NCBI GenBank assembly: GCA_015056205.1
Contig: SVGS01000013.1
Coordinates: 1 to 64,000, forward strand
DNA length: 64,000 bases
Direction of reading: 5' to 3'
Source of the DNA: Clostridiales bacterium
Lineage (GTDB): Bacteria > Bacillota > Clostridia > Christensenellales > Aristaeellaceae
Part shown: positions 1 to 8,446 of the stretch, piece by piece
Layout of the letters: every line of letters begins with the position of its first letter
Numbering within the stretch: the first letter of the stretch is position 1
Made by a program: the position numbers and the translations under genes
Notes under the pieces: generated by a model
Database searches by the model: none
Told to the model about the DNA's origin: nothing
The model's input: only the letters and a program-made list of their open reading frames with translations

Positions 1-369
1 TGCCTACGATGCGTTTGCAACCCTCCTTTCGTTGTTAGGCATACCGCAGACCACACGTTTCTGCGGACACCGCAGGCTCTCCCCAGTTGACAATGTAACT
101 TTGTACAGCATGAATAGGTCTCTGACGTCGTTGCAGCGTTCATCCGCTCACCATATCGCTGATGTCCGTGTTGCCTTCCGTGGGACGGACCACGTCGGCC
201 TGCAAGTTGGTGTCTGTTTCGCCGCTCAATGCTATCCCTACTGCCTCGCTTCCTACGCTTTACTCACATAGTCTCCCCTGTGAGCACAAGGTTCGTTGCC
301 GGTGACTGGTTAGGTCTTTCCGGGCCGGGTTTCCACCGGCTTGTTACATTACCCTTCTACTGGGCGCAC
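1..369 (-). mobile_element. 5' part of a group II intron (ribozyme domain I region), truncated by the window edge
   Basis: Read on the minus strand, the element begins at 369 with GTGCGCCCAG, the conserved 5' start of bacterial group II introns (GUGYG class). It runs leftwards through structured, gene-free sequence typical of domain I. The exon just outside (376-370, minus) reads GGGACGG, and the intron carries its exact complement CCGTCCC at 188-182, a plausible IBS1/EBS1 pair of 7 bp. A GAAAGGAGG ribosome-site-like sequence near 30-22 suggests that the intron-encoded reverse transcriptase starts at or beyond the window edge. The maturase, domains V-VI and the 3' splice site are not visible. 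The insertion lies in intergenic sequence about 160 bp upstream of the metallo-hydrolase gene, in the opposite orientation. Identification rests on the 5' motif and the EBS/IBS match. Confidence 0.8.
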
Positions 370-530
370 CCGTCCCCGTGACTCACGCAGACGATAAAAA
401 AGGGGCCGCGCGGAAAATGAACCCTTGAAGAGAAGCAGCGTTCCGTTTATAATCAGATGCAGCAAAAGCGAAAAGCGCCGACCCGGCAAAGCCCGCGCCG
501 CGCGGGCTGCCACGGAAAGAGGGAGAAAAC

Positions 531-1730
531 ATGCACTGTTGGAAACACATGGTCAGCCTGCTGCTGTGCATATGCCTGTTCTGCCCTGTTCCCATGGGAG
601 GCGCGGAGGCGCCCTCCGGGGAGACCGCGGCGGAAATTCCCTACGAGGACGTCAGGGAAGACTACTATCGATACGTGGAGACTTATCCGGATACGGACGA
701 AGAAGCAAATGCCGTGAAGGAAAAGATCGACGAGTACCTGGACAGCTTTTATGAATACGTGAAGACCTATCCGGCTTCGAAGGAGGAGTGGGAGGCCTGG
801 AGCGCACTTCTCGATGGTTTCGACCTGGAGAAATGGATGTCCTATGAACAGCTCGAGACACCCACCGATGGGTTCTACTGCTTCAGGCTGCCCGGAAACG
901 TATATGCCATCTGCGAAATGCTGCATGAGCAGCAGGTTTTTTCCTTCCTGATTCCCGGAGAAGAAAGGGCGCTTCTGCTGGACACGGGTCTGGGCATGCT
1001 GGATATCCGGGAGGTGGTGGATTCACTGACGGATCTGCCCGTGACCGTGCTGAATTCCCATGATCATTTCGACCATATCGGCGGAAACGCGCGCTTCGAA
1101 GAGGTCTGGTGCTACAACGATCCGGCCGCGATTGCCCATCTGACCGCGGGACCGTCGGAGACGGAGCTGCAGGAAGTGAAGAACCGCACAAAGTACATCC
1201 GGATTATCATGGATTATATGGATATCCGGGTTCGCGATATCATTCCCGGCAAAGCGCCAACAGGAACCGTGGAGGACGGGCAAATCATTGACCTGGGCGG
1301 CCGGAAGCTGGAGGTGATTCATACCCCAGGGCATCAGCCCTCCTGCATCATGCTGCTGGACAGGGAAAATCACCTGCTCTTTACGGGGGATATGTTCTAT
1401 CCAGGACCCATGTACTGCATGTTTGTGGATTCCTCCCTTGGGGACTACGTCCAAAGCATCCGGAAGGCGCTGGCCATTGCGGAGGAGAATGGGGTGGAGC
1501 AGGTTTATCCCTCCCACAACCTGCCGACCGCGGATCTGGAGGATCTGCGCCGCTTCTCCGCTTTTCTGGAGCAGGTCGAAGCGGGAGAAATCAGCGAATA
1601 TGAAATCGAGGACGGCTACCCGACCTACTATATGAACGATGTATACAGCATCTCTCTGGCGGGAGAAGGCCAGGAGCCGATGTCCGGCTTCAGCGGGCCG
1701 GCATGGGAGGAACCCGCGCCGGAAAACTGA
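531..1730 (+). CDS. secreted metallo-beta-lactamase-fold hydrolase
   Basis: A 399-residue protein with a short hydrophobic N-terminus (about residues 7-25) that looks like a signal peptide. An acidic helical linker (about 36-105) repeats the pattern Y-x-Y-V-x-T-Y-P. The metallo-beta-lactamase fold then follows: the HDHFDH zinc motif at about 177-182, a later HTPGHQP histidine loop, and TGDMFYPG with the next metal ligand. Substrate cannot be deduced; the family includes thiol hydrolases, lactonases and nucleases. Export makes a role on an extracellular or envelope substrate likely. The start is supported by GAGGGAG just upstream. It stands alone between a group II intron and a gene-poor stretch. 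Confidence 0.8.
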   Translation: MHCWKHMVSLLLCICLFCPVPMGGAEAPSGETAAEIPYEDVREDYYRYVETYPDTDEEANAVKEKIDEYLDSFYEYVKTYPASKEEWEAWSALLDGFDLEKWMSYEQLETPTDGFYCFRLPGNVYAICEMLHEQQVFSFLIPGEERALLLDTGLGMLDIREVVDSLTDLPVTVLNSHDHFDHIGGNARFEEVWCYNDPAAIAHLTAGPSETELQEVKNRTKYIRIIMDYMDIRVRDIIPGKAPTGTVEDGQIIDLGGRKLEVIHTPGHQPSCIMLLDRENHLLFTGDMFYPGPMYCMFVDSSLGDYVQSIRKALAIAEENGVEQVYPSHNLPTADLEDLRRFSAFLEQVEAGEISEYEIEDGYPTYYMNDVYSISLAGEGQEPMSGFSGPAWEEPAPEN

Positions 1731-2186
1731 GGCAAAGGGCCCCGGGCTCCGTACCTGCGTCCGGCTGCCGTTCCCTGAACCCCCCCCGGCCCGCGCGCCG
1801 GCTGCGCGGCGGCGACGCCTCTGCTATCCTCGCGAACGAAATGGTTTGCCAAGCCAACGTCCATCTCGCGGTATATAGTGCAAGGATTCTATGATGTGGA
1901 ACGAGTGAAAGGGCACAGCTGGTTTCCAGACTGACCCTGGCGCTGGAACTTCGGTTCCGTAATGCCGGCCTCGTTCCTTTTCTATTGCAACAGCGTTATT
2001 CGGGCTTACGTCGGCATTCCGAGCAGGCTGCTCAGTAATAAACAGAAAAAAGCTGCGCCTCATGGACCTAGTGCCCGTTAACACCGGAGTCATATCCAGT
2101 GAATCAGCATCAGCTTCTAATGGGATTTTATCACAAATCAGAAAAAAGCAAACTGTTTTCACCCAGACAAATGATTGTTTCTCTCT
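1731..2186. other. gene-free stretch
   Basis: No reading frame with a ribosome site or family motif was seen here. Base composition shifts from GC-rich next to the hydrolase gene to AT-richer towards the terminase gene, as expected at the edge of an inserted or decaying segment. No terminator with a T-run was found after the hydrolase gene. Confidence 0.4.
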
Positions 2187-3527
2187 TCACCTCGCCCGTC
2201 TTCTTCCATGCCGGTCAAGGATTCGGCAGCAGCAGGCTGCCGAATCCGGGGCGTCGTCATGGTCGGCGTCGGGGGTGTAGTCCATGATCTGGGCGATGTA
2301 TTCCGGGTCGGAGGCTTCGAGGAAGCGGATGCGGGGCCACCATTCCACCAGGTGCGTGCTGATCTTGACGTATTTGTTCGTGTCCTCGTGGTAGGCGCGG
2401 CCGAATTTGCCCCTGCCGCGGATCTCCCGGACAACGAAGCCCTTGTCTCCGTTGTCTTCGGTGTAGAGGGGCCAGCAGCGGAAGCGGTCCGCCAGAGCGA
2501 GGCATTCGTCCAGGACTTCGCTGACGTGCCTGTGCCACAGGCGGCCGTACAGATAAAGGATTCCGTCTTCGAGGCGGGCGCAGGTGAAGGCCGTGTAATC
2601 GGCTCCGCCGTAGGAGCAGTCGATATGGGAGATGCCGTTATAGAGCAGCTTCTCATTCGCGAAGAATTCCGGGGCCGAGCGGAACAGGGCGTCCTCATCG
2701 GCGATATGCTTCAGCTCGTAGTTGGCCGCGAAGAGGGAGGCGGACATGGACTTCCGGAGGGACTGCAGTTTTTCCGGGAGAATCAGGCCGGTCGAATAGC
2801 AGTCGTAGCGGTGGAGATTCGGCATCATGGTGAAGACGTCTTCCTTGTGCCAGGGCGTGCCCAGATTGATGATGCGGCCTCCCCTGTTCCGGATGTTCTG
2901 CAGTTCGGCGTACTGCAGTTTCGTGCGCTCACGCTCGGCCCGGGAGATACGATCCATGATATTGCAGATATCGTCGGTGATGACGATATCCGCATGGGAA
3001 CCGGTGATGGAGGATTTGATGCCCAGGCCACGAATCTGTGGCGCGCCGGAAGGCGATTGCCACAGATTCGTTACGATCTTCCCTTGGGCTTCTTCCGTGA
3101 TCTCAAGTTCGGTGTCGTACATCAGGGCCACCAGGTCTTTGACAATCTGGGAAGAGAGAATCTTCGATACCCTGGTCATCATTTCGGCAACGTCCGGATC
3201 GGTCTTCCGCAGAAAGATGATGCCCTTATCCGGCTTCAGGATCATCAGCAGGGCAATCGCGACGGAGAGGGCGGAGGATTTGAAGGAGCCGCGGTGCCCC
3301 TGGAGGGTATAATCCTCCGTGCCGAAGACCATCTCCCGAATCCAGAGGCCGTGGAGGGCGGTCATGTCTTTGAAGCCGATTTCATGGCCGATGATTTCCG
3401 GATGCCGCAGCAGGTATTCGAAGGCTTCATAGACTGCTTCGGCATCGATGATACCAAAGAAGTATGATATGATCAGACTGCAAAGAATGGGTCGAGAGCT
3501 CCGGGAGAACCCCGGGGCTTTTAACAT
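2187..3527 (-). CDS. phage terminase large subunit-like protein (isolated, probably a prophage relic)
   Basis: The protein has the two-domain layout of a phage DNA-packaging motor. The ATPase has a P-loop-like GHRGSFKS (about 77-84) and a Walker B-like DIVITDDI. The RNase H-like nuclease half begins near HIDCSYGGADYTAF, with further acidic residues late in the chain. About 446 residues is normal for TerL. No portal, capsid, tail or small terminase gene is adjacent, so this is probably a remnant. The annotated ATG has no ribosome site, and its first ~25 codons run through a terminator-like hairpin (3497-3522), so the true N-terminus is probably lost or lies near AVYEAFEYLL. The last ~20 codons contain a perfect 12-bp inverted repeat, and the C-terminus after it may not be native. 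Confidence 0.7.
   Translation of the reverse strand: MLKAPGFSRSSRPILCSLIISYFFGIIDAEAVYEAFEYLLRHPEIIGHEIGFKDMTALHGLWIREMVFGTEDYTLQGHRGSFKSSALSVAIALLMILKPDKGIIFLRKTDPDVAEMMTRVSKILSSQIVKDLVALMYDTELEITEEAQGKIVTNLWQSPSGAPQIRGLGIKSSITGSHADIVITDDICNIMDRISRAERERTKLQYAELQNIRNRGGRIINLGTPWHKEDVFTMMPNLHRYDCYSTGLILPEKLQSLRKSMSASLFAANYELKHIADEDALFRSAPEFFANEKLLYNGISHIDCSYGGADYTAFTCARLEDGILYLYGRLWHRHVSEVLDECLALADRFRCWPLYTEDNGDKGFVVREIRGRGKFGRAYHEDTNKYVKISTHLVEWWPRIRFLEASDPEYIAQIMDYTPDADHDDAPDSAACCCRILDRHGRRRAR
2219..2247. repeat. perfect 12-bp inverted repeat inside the terminase 3' end
   Basis: GGATTCGGCAGC and GCTGCCGAATCC are separated by 5 bases. There is no T-run on either side, so it is not a standard terminator. 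It encodes the odd Ala-Ala-Cys-Cys-Cys stretch near the end of the terminase-like protein. Confidence 0.7.
3497..3522 (+). terminator. terminator-like hairpin overlapping the terminase 5' end
   Basis: AGCTCCGGG and CCCGGGGCT form a 9-bp stem (one G-U pair) with a 5-base loop, followed by TTTT on the plus strand. No plus-strand gene lies upstream. Its position argues that the first codons assigned to the terminase-like gene are not original coding sequence. Confidence 0.45.
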
Positions 3528-3749
3528 GGCTAAATGAAAGGACGAGTGAATGACGAAGATTGACGCGCGACAATTGATGCAGGCAGGGTTCTGGTAAGAG
3601 ATAGGAAAACAGCAGTGGAACTGTGCCGTTTGCTTGTAAAAATGCAGGACGTCTTTTTCATGCAGTACTCCTTTTGCTGAAGTTCATCGGTCAAGACTGT
3701 TTTTCTTCGGATATTCCTTTACAGCTGCAGAAAAAGCATCTGATGCCTG
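3528..3749. other. intergenic, possible gene stub
   Basis: On the plus strand a GAAAGGA ribosome-site-like sequence precedes ATG at 3550, but the frame (MTKIDARQLMQAGFW) stops after 15 codons. This may be the stub of a decayed gene. Nothing else is recognisable. Confidence 0.25.
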
Positions 3750-5000
3750 TTACATAGCTTTATATTTTGTCCCTCTCCCGGTTCCAACCACCGTGATATA
3801 CCCGTTCTGCACAAGCCTGTTCAGAATTGTCACTGCCTTCGATTTGCCGAATCCGGTTGCTTCCACGACTGCGGAACTGGGCATTTCCCTGTTTTTCAGC
3901 AGCTGATATACTTTCTGCTCATCCGGCGGTAAATCGCTTTTTTCCTGTAAAACCGGCAAAATGATACATATGGTATTTTCTGTGATTGAAAATGACGGTT
4001 TGATCATGCTGTCCTGATAAGTCTCGTTGATCCTGCGTATTCCTGTTCCGAATTTTTCAATCATATGGAGCCTATAGAACACATTGCCGATGATTGGATT
4101 CCTCAGAATGGATATACCGCCCCTCATGTATTCTTCCTCACTGATCCCCTCTGGCAATCCGCCCGGAGAAGTGATCAGGATTTTATCATGAAACATCGCT
4201 ATGTTGATATGGGAATTCACATCCCACGTCCTGTGAACCAGTGCGTTTGCTGTTGCCTCACGGAAAGCTTCCTCCGGGATCAGCGAAATCTGTTTCCGGG
4301 TACTGCCTCTGATCTGCTCATATTCATAATATTTCCGGAACAGTCCCAAAACAGAATCAAATTGTTTCAGGATGGAAGTGTGTTCATACGTTTCCCGGTC
4401 AAGAATGATGTTGATGCTGTCCCCAAAGCGGACCGCGTCAATGCCGGGAAACTCATTTTGGTCAGCGAGCAGTTCACCTGCCTTGTTGAAGCCGGAACCT
4501 TCCTTGTACAATTCCAGGGTTTTCAGGGTATCTTTGGTAAATGAATCAATTTGCAGGACGGTCTTCAGTTTTTCCTCGAGAATCTGAAATGACAGGGACT
4601 GATCCGATGCAGGCAGTTCCTCATAAGAGGAATTCTGGCCTTCCAGGATAAGCCTGGCCAGTTCAAGCCGGTCTGCAGCAATCGTAGCGGAGTCATTTCT
4701 CCTGTAAGCTTTTGCCTTATACAGGTACGGCTTATGCAAACCTTCCTGTACTCTAAGTGTGATTACAGACGTTTTTTCATTAATGCTCAATGTGTATTCC
4801 GGAACCGGATCAATACTGTCATTGATACGGTTTTCAATATCCAGACAGGCTGCTTTGGGATCCTGAATCCCGATGATTCTTCCGTCGTCTGCAATTCCAA
4901 ATATGATTTCTCCGGAACCATAATTAGCAAACGCACTGACAGTTTTTAAAAAAGTGTTGGTGATTGATTCCTTATATTCCAGCGTCCGTGATTCTCTCAT
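3750..5000 (-). CDS. Schlafen AlbA_2 domain / divergent-AAA transcriptional regulator
   Basis: 416 residues. The N-terminal AlbA_2/Schlafen domain starts with the typical E-x-K-E motif (RTLEYKESI) followed by AFANYGSGEIIFGIADDG (about 20-40). The middle part (about 215-330) has the GHKL-like ATP-binding signature of this family (EAFREATANALVHR, then GLPEGISEEEY and the GTGIRRI loop). The C-terminus (about 355-416) is a winged helix for DNA binding. Such proteins are usually stand-alone regulators or defence-associated factors, often with mobile elements. GGAGGA lies just upstream of the ATG. A long palindrome overlaps the predicted promoter, suggesting autoregulation. It sits between a phage relic and decayed sequence, consistent with a horizontally acquired island. 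Confidence 0.85.
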   Translation of the reverse strand: MRESRTLEYKESITNTFLKTVSAFANYGSGEIIFGIADDGRIIGIQDPKAACLDIENRINDSIDPVPEYTLSINEKTSVITLRVQEGLHKPYLYKAKAYRRNDSATIAADRLELARLILEGQNSSYEELPASDQSLSFQILEEKLKTVLQIDSFTKDTLKTLELYKEGSGFNKAGELLADQNEFPGIDAVRFGDSINIILDRETYEHTSILKQFDSVLGLFRKYYEYEQIRGSTRKQISLIPEEAFREATANALVHRTWDVNSHINIAMFHDKILITSPGGLPEGISEEEYMRGGISILRNPIIGNVFYRLHMIEKFGTGIRRINETYQDSMIKPSFSITENTICIILPVLQEKSDLPPDEQKVYQLLKNREMPSSAVVEATGFGKSKAVTILNRLVQNGYITVVGTGRGTKYKAM

Positions 5001-5025
5001 GCCTGTTCCTCCTGCGTCCGTTCTG

Positions 5026-5090
5026 AGTATAATATACCAGCAATCGGCCGCAAAATCAAACGCAAATTTTTACGTTCGATTTTGCGGCCG
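5026..5090 (-). promoter_or_regulatory. promoter with 18-bp palindromic operator for the AlbA-type regulator
   Basis: An inverted repeat with 18-base arms (5045-5062 and 5073-5090; 17 of 18 positions match) is centred in an AT-rich spacer. On the minus strand a TATACT -10 box lies at 5031-5026, and a TTGCGG -35-like box lies at 5053-5048 inside the repeat arm, with a spacer of 16. A protein bound to the palindrome would cover the -35 box of the 3750-5000 gene. Confidence 0.5.
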
Positions 5091-5819
5091 TTTTCAGATC
5101 AAAGCATGACAGCAGAACCGGAATACACCGAAAGATGCCTTGCAGGATTACCGGGTAGGATAATCATCCGATGCTTTTTTTCTGAACCATGCTGAACCGT
5201 TCCTGCTATCATCAGTTTGCCTGACGAACTGTTCAGCCTGGTACGGTTCATATCCCTTTGTTTTCAGCGCCTGCATCGAAAGTAAACCCTGAAGAACCCC
5301 TGCCTCAAAAGTGAACGGTTCACTCCTTGAAAAAAGTAAACCCCTGCCGGACTTTTATTACGAACCCCTGGCGCGTGAAGCCGAAATGCCGAGGCCCCAA
5401 TTATCAAAGGCTTCAGCGGTTTCGTACTGTAAAATTCAGTTGGACATAGGCAGTCAGTGCAACATGAGACTTCATATTTTTGAGGTTTGTGCTTGTTACG
5501 CCCAAGTATCCCGCGCTTCTTCCGCCTTTGCCAGGCTGCTGTCCAGGTTTTCGATACGCAGCTGCTTCGCATCCGTCTGATTTGACGTCTCTCCGTGATA
5601 ACCCGATTCAACAAAGCCATAAAAGAATCCGTCTTCACAGCGATGGAAATCTGTCGCCCTATGAGCAAAAGAAGGTGTATCACCACGAGATGGGTCACAT
5701 CGAGCGGGGCGAGATCTGGGATATGAAATTCAGCGAATACGGAGAGGTCTGGGAATAAGGGGATAGCTTGCACAGGCATAGTGGGGCAAAACAGCAAAAA
5801 CGGAACATGAAAGGACAGC
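5091..5819. other. decayed, gene-poor segment
   Basis: No intact gene is supported. Short open pieces remain. On the minus strand, 5276-5148 encodes a 42-residue frame (MQALKTKGYEPYQAEQ...), and the frame ending at 5496 reads ...IENLDSSLAKAEEARDTW. On the plus strand, a frame ending at 5758 contains HHEMGHIERGE, a possible HExxH zinc-peptidase motif. All three frames stay open across much of 5550-5758, so none can be trusted. Near 5281-5372, four imperfect copies of AACCCCTGCC-type sequence occur, resembling the multiple terminal repeats of some insertion sequences. Confidence 0.35.
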
Positions 5820-5849
5820 TTGACAGGAAGCTTTATTCTCCCCTATAAT
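5820..5849 (+). promoter_or_regulatory. sigma-A-type promoter for the solute-binding protein gene
   Basis: TTGACA at 5820-5825 and TATAAT at 5844-5849, with an 18-base spacer; both boxes are perfect. The gene starts about 70 bases downstream. Confidence 0.75.
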
Positions 5850-5920
5850 TTTTCCAGCAGAAAAACTGAATGAGCTCCGCTTACAGGAGTTTAAATACAA
5901 CAGGAAAGAGGTTGATTTGA

Positions 5921-6952
5921 ATGAAAAAAAGGCACCTGATTTCCGCGGTCGCGATGCTCCTGGCTCTGATGCTGCTGGGTCTGTCCTGCAGCACCCTCGC
6001 AGAAGAGGTAAAGTTCGGCGCACTGTCCTTTCTGAACATGACAGAGGAAGAAAGCGGCCCGGTCGGCAAATCTGTGTGGCGGCCGATGGAGGAAATCCTT
6101 CTCCTCCATGGTGTGCTGGAAGAGAAAGAAAGTAACGTACCGGCCGGCCGCCCTGCTAACCATTACTACGACACCCTGAACGCCATGCTGATGGGCCTTC
6201 AGGCCGGAGAAGTGAACGCCATTAAAGTACCCTATTATACAGGGAAGTATCTCTGCTCCGCCAATGATAATTTGATGATGAGAGAGGAGTATCATCCGGA
6301 GAAGGCGACCGAAATCACCGACTGGGCGCTCAACTGGATCAGCGACGGTTATTCCTTTATGACAAAGGAAGAGAACACCGCTCTGCGCGACGCTTTTGAC
6401 GCCCAGATCACGGCCATGAAAGAAGACGGTACCCTGCAGAATCTGATCGATGAGTATATCATCAAGGCTTCGGAAGGCGGTGAACCGGTGGCCATCGCTT
6501 TCGAAAAGTTTGAAGGGGATCCCATCCGGATCGCTGTCACCGGCTCCCTGCCGCCCATGGACTATGTGGCCGCGGACGGAACCTTCGCCGGATTCAACAC
6601 GGCTGTGCTGTCCGAGATTGGCAAACGGCTGCAAAAGAGCATCGAACTGGTACAGGTCGACAGCGTCGGCCGGGCTCTGGCTCTTTCCGAAGGCACGGTG
6701 GATGTGGTCTTCTGGACCCGCGGCATTACCGAAGCCATGACGGAGCGCGGCAAACCCAGTGATGAAGAAGCGGAAGCCCGAAGGATTGAACGTCTGGAAA
6801 TAATGTCGGATGAAGAAAAAGCCATTCTTGAGAAATACGGATTCGGGGATACAGCGTCAATTGGCAAAAACGAAGCCCGTGACCTGCCGGCCGGCGCGAT
6901 CATCACCCAGCCGTACTTCTCGGATTTCACTGTAACGGTGACCCTGAAATAA
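5921..6952 (+). CDS. ABC transporter substrate-binding protein (SBP_bac_3-like, tandem lobes)
   Basis: 343 residues with a cleavable signal peptide containing LLGLSCSTLAEE; the Cys could be a lipobox, but spacing fits type I cleavage (TLA-EE) as well. Two SBP_bac_3-like halves follow. The first ends near MKEDGTLQNLIDEYI. The second contains IRIAVTGSLPPMDYVAADGTFAGFNTAVL, the hallmark of polar amino-acid binding proteins, with an unusual acidic insert before the C-terminus. No permease or ATPase is adjacent, so it works with a distant transporter or as a sensor. GAAAGAGG precedes the ATG, and a strong promoter and terminator make it monocistronic. A degenerate copy of its last ~24 residues lies at 12825-12923. 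Confidence 0.8.
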   Translation: MKKRHLISAVAMLLALMLLGLSCSTLAEEVKFGALSFLNMTEEESGPVGKSVWRPMEEILLLHGVLEEKESNVPAGRPANHYYDTLNAMLMGLQAGEVNAIKVPYYTGKYLCSANDNLMMREEYHPEKATEITDWALNWISDGYSFMTKEENTALRDAFDAQITAMKEDGTLQNLIDEYIIKASEGGEPVAIAFEKFEGDPIRIAVTGSLPPMDYVAADGTFAGFNTAVLSEIGKRLQKSIELVQVDSVGRALALSEGTVDVVFWTRGITEAMTERGKPSDEEAEARRIERLEIMSDEEKAILEKYGFGDTASIGKNEARDLPAGAIITQPYFSDFTVTVTLK

Positions 6953-7051
6953 ACGCCTGTATCCCGCCTTTTTTCTCCGATGCGCCGCGGGCGTTCTTCC
7001 CGCGAACGCAAGAAGACCTTCGGCTGACCGCCGGGGGCACAACTGATCAAA

Positions 7052-7083
7052 AGAACCCTGCCGGGGCTGTCCGGCAGGGTTCT
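7052..7083 (+). terminator. rho-independent terminator-like hairpin after the binding-protein gene
   Basis: AGAACCCTGCCGG and CCGGCAGGGTTCT form a perfect 13-bp stem with a 6-base loop, followed by GTTTGCT. Confidence 0.75.
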
Positions 7084-7292
7084 GTTTGCTATCCGGGTTT
7101 TCTTTTGCCTTTTTCCCGTCCCCTGTCTCCCACCGCGTCATCCGGAAGGAGGAATCCTCGGAAAACGCGGCGAATTATTATCTCATGGCAGCGCCGCATA
7201 TACAACCGCCGGCATCCGGGATGGCCGGCCGGTAAATTGAATGAACAAAACAGCGGTTATCTGTCCGTTTTTTTGTACGGGAGATGAATCTT

Positions 7293-8192
7293 ATGAACCG
7301 AAAAACCATCATGTCGGTGCCGGTGGCCTGCTTCCGGTCGGTCATCGCGGTGTGCGTACTGGGAATCGTCATTGGCTCCTTCCGGGATTATGACATCAAT
7401 GTCGCTCTGGCCAATAAAACGGATCTGGGATCGTTCTTTGCCACTTACGGTTCCTACTTCTCCTATTGCCTGTATCCGGCGGCGGGGGCCTGCCTGTATG
7501 CCGGGCTGAAGAAGAAGGGCGACGGGTATCGCCTGCTTGCCCGGACGCTGCTGATCCTGGGCTGGTTCATGGCCGTGTACTATTCCAACAGCTATAACGG
7601 CAAGGTTGTCCGCAAGGCCTTCGGCTATACCCCCGGAGAGTCCTCCGCGGCGCTGTCCGTGCTGAGCTGGCTGTTCTGGGCTGTCCTGTACGGATGGGTG
7701 CCATTTGCTGTCATCCGTCTGGCGGATGACAGCAATCCTGATAAGCTGATCGCCGTCGGCGCGGCGATTCTCATCGCGGGCATTGCCGCGGACAATGTGA
7801 ACCTTTGGCTCAAGCAGGTTGCTTCCCGTCCGCGGTACAAATATCTGATTACGCTGGAAGATCCGAAAAGCGAGTTCCGCAACTGGTGGCAGATGATCCC
7901 GAACCTGGCCGGCAGCAACGACAACTTCAAAAGCTGGCCCAGCGGCAACATGACCATTGCAAGCATGATGTTCTCCCTGCCGATGCTGACAGACGTGATG
8001 AAAAAGCGCAGCAGCCGAAAGAACCTGGTTGCGTTCGTGCTGGCTTGTGTGTACGTCCTGCTCTATGGCTATAACAGGATTCACATGACCAACCATTTCC
8101 TGACGGACGTCTGCTTCGGAACGCTGATCACGTATCTGGTTTTCTCCCTCATCAGCACCGCGTTTCTGCGCGGGTTAAAAGCACAGCGGTGA
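7293..8192 (+). CDS. PAP2-family membrane phosphatase-like protein with an altered motif
   Basis: A polytopic membrane protein of 299 residues with about six hydrophobic segments. The three PAP2 motifs are recognisable: K-x6-RP (KQVASRPRYK), the PSGH motif as WPSGNMT, and R-x5-H-x3-D (NRIHMTNHFLTD). The histidine of PSGH is asparagine here, while the nucleophile histidine of the third motif is kept. Classical members dephosphorylate lipid phosphates such as undecaprenyl pyrophosphate or phosphatidate. GGGAG directly abuts an upstream ATG (7284) but sits nine bases before the ATG at 7293, so 7293 is the better start. Monocistronic, with its own terminator. Confidence 0.75.
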   Translation: MNRKTIMSVPVACFRSVIAVCVLGIVIGSFRDYDINVALANKTDLGSFFATYGSYFSYCLYPAAGACLYAGLKKKGDGYRLLARTLLILGWFMAVYYSNSYNGKVVRKAFGYTPGESSAALSVLSWLFWAVLYGWVPFAVIRLADDSNPDKLIAVGAAILIAGIAADNVNLWLKQVASRPRYKYLITLEDPKSEFRNWWQMIPNLAGSNDNFKSWPSGNMTIASMMFSLPMLTDVMKKRSSRKNLVAFVLACVYVLLYGYNRIHMTNHFLTDVCFGTLITYLVFSLISTAFLRGLKAQR

Positions 8193-8260
8193 AAAGACTG
8201 AAACAGTCCTGATGGACACGGACCGACTGAGGATCTCAATGAAAACGCTTGACAACGGTG

Positions 8261-8291
8261 GAGACAGGGGACGGTTCCCTGTCTCTTTTTT
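8261..8291 (+). terminator. terminator built from a GACAGGG repeat
   Basis: GAGACAGGG and CCCTGTCTC pair perfectly (9 bp) around GACGGTT, followed by six T. The loop and left arm match the dispersed repeat also found at about 9271-9315 and 19116-19166. Confidence 0.8.
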
Positions 8292-8446
8292 GATACGCCC
8301 TTATGCCCGGCCGTTTTCAAAGATTTTTTAACAGCCCCGTCAGGCAGCTCAGCTGTCGGATGAAAATCCCGGCATGAAACTGCTTTCGGACGGAAGGCAA
8401 GAAGATATCTCCGGCGGTATTGCTTATGTTTGTCCGGGGGTATCGC

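Noticed and set aside
1-369. Ribosomal RNA or a 79-codon plus-strand gene at the left edge
   Set aside because: No rRNA signature; the opposite strand gives the group II intron 5' consensus with a matching EBS1, which explains the sequence better.
2175-3467. 430-codon plus-strand frame opposite the terminase
   Set aside because: No ribosome site or family motif; the minus strand carries P-loop and nuclease motifs.
5264-5797. 177-codon minus-strand frame
   Set aside because: Cys/Pro/Arg-rich with no motif; other frames in the same stretch look equally good, so no coding claim is made.
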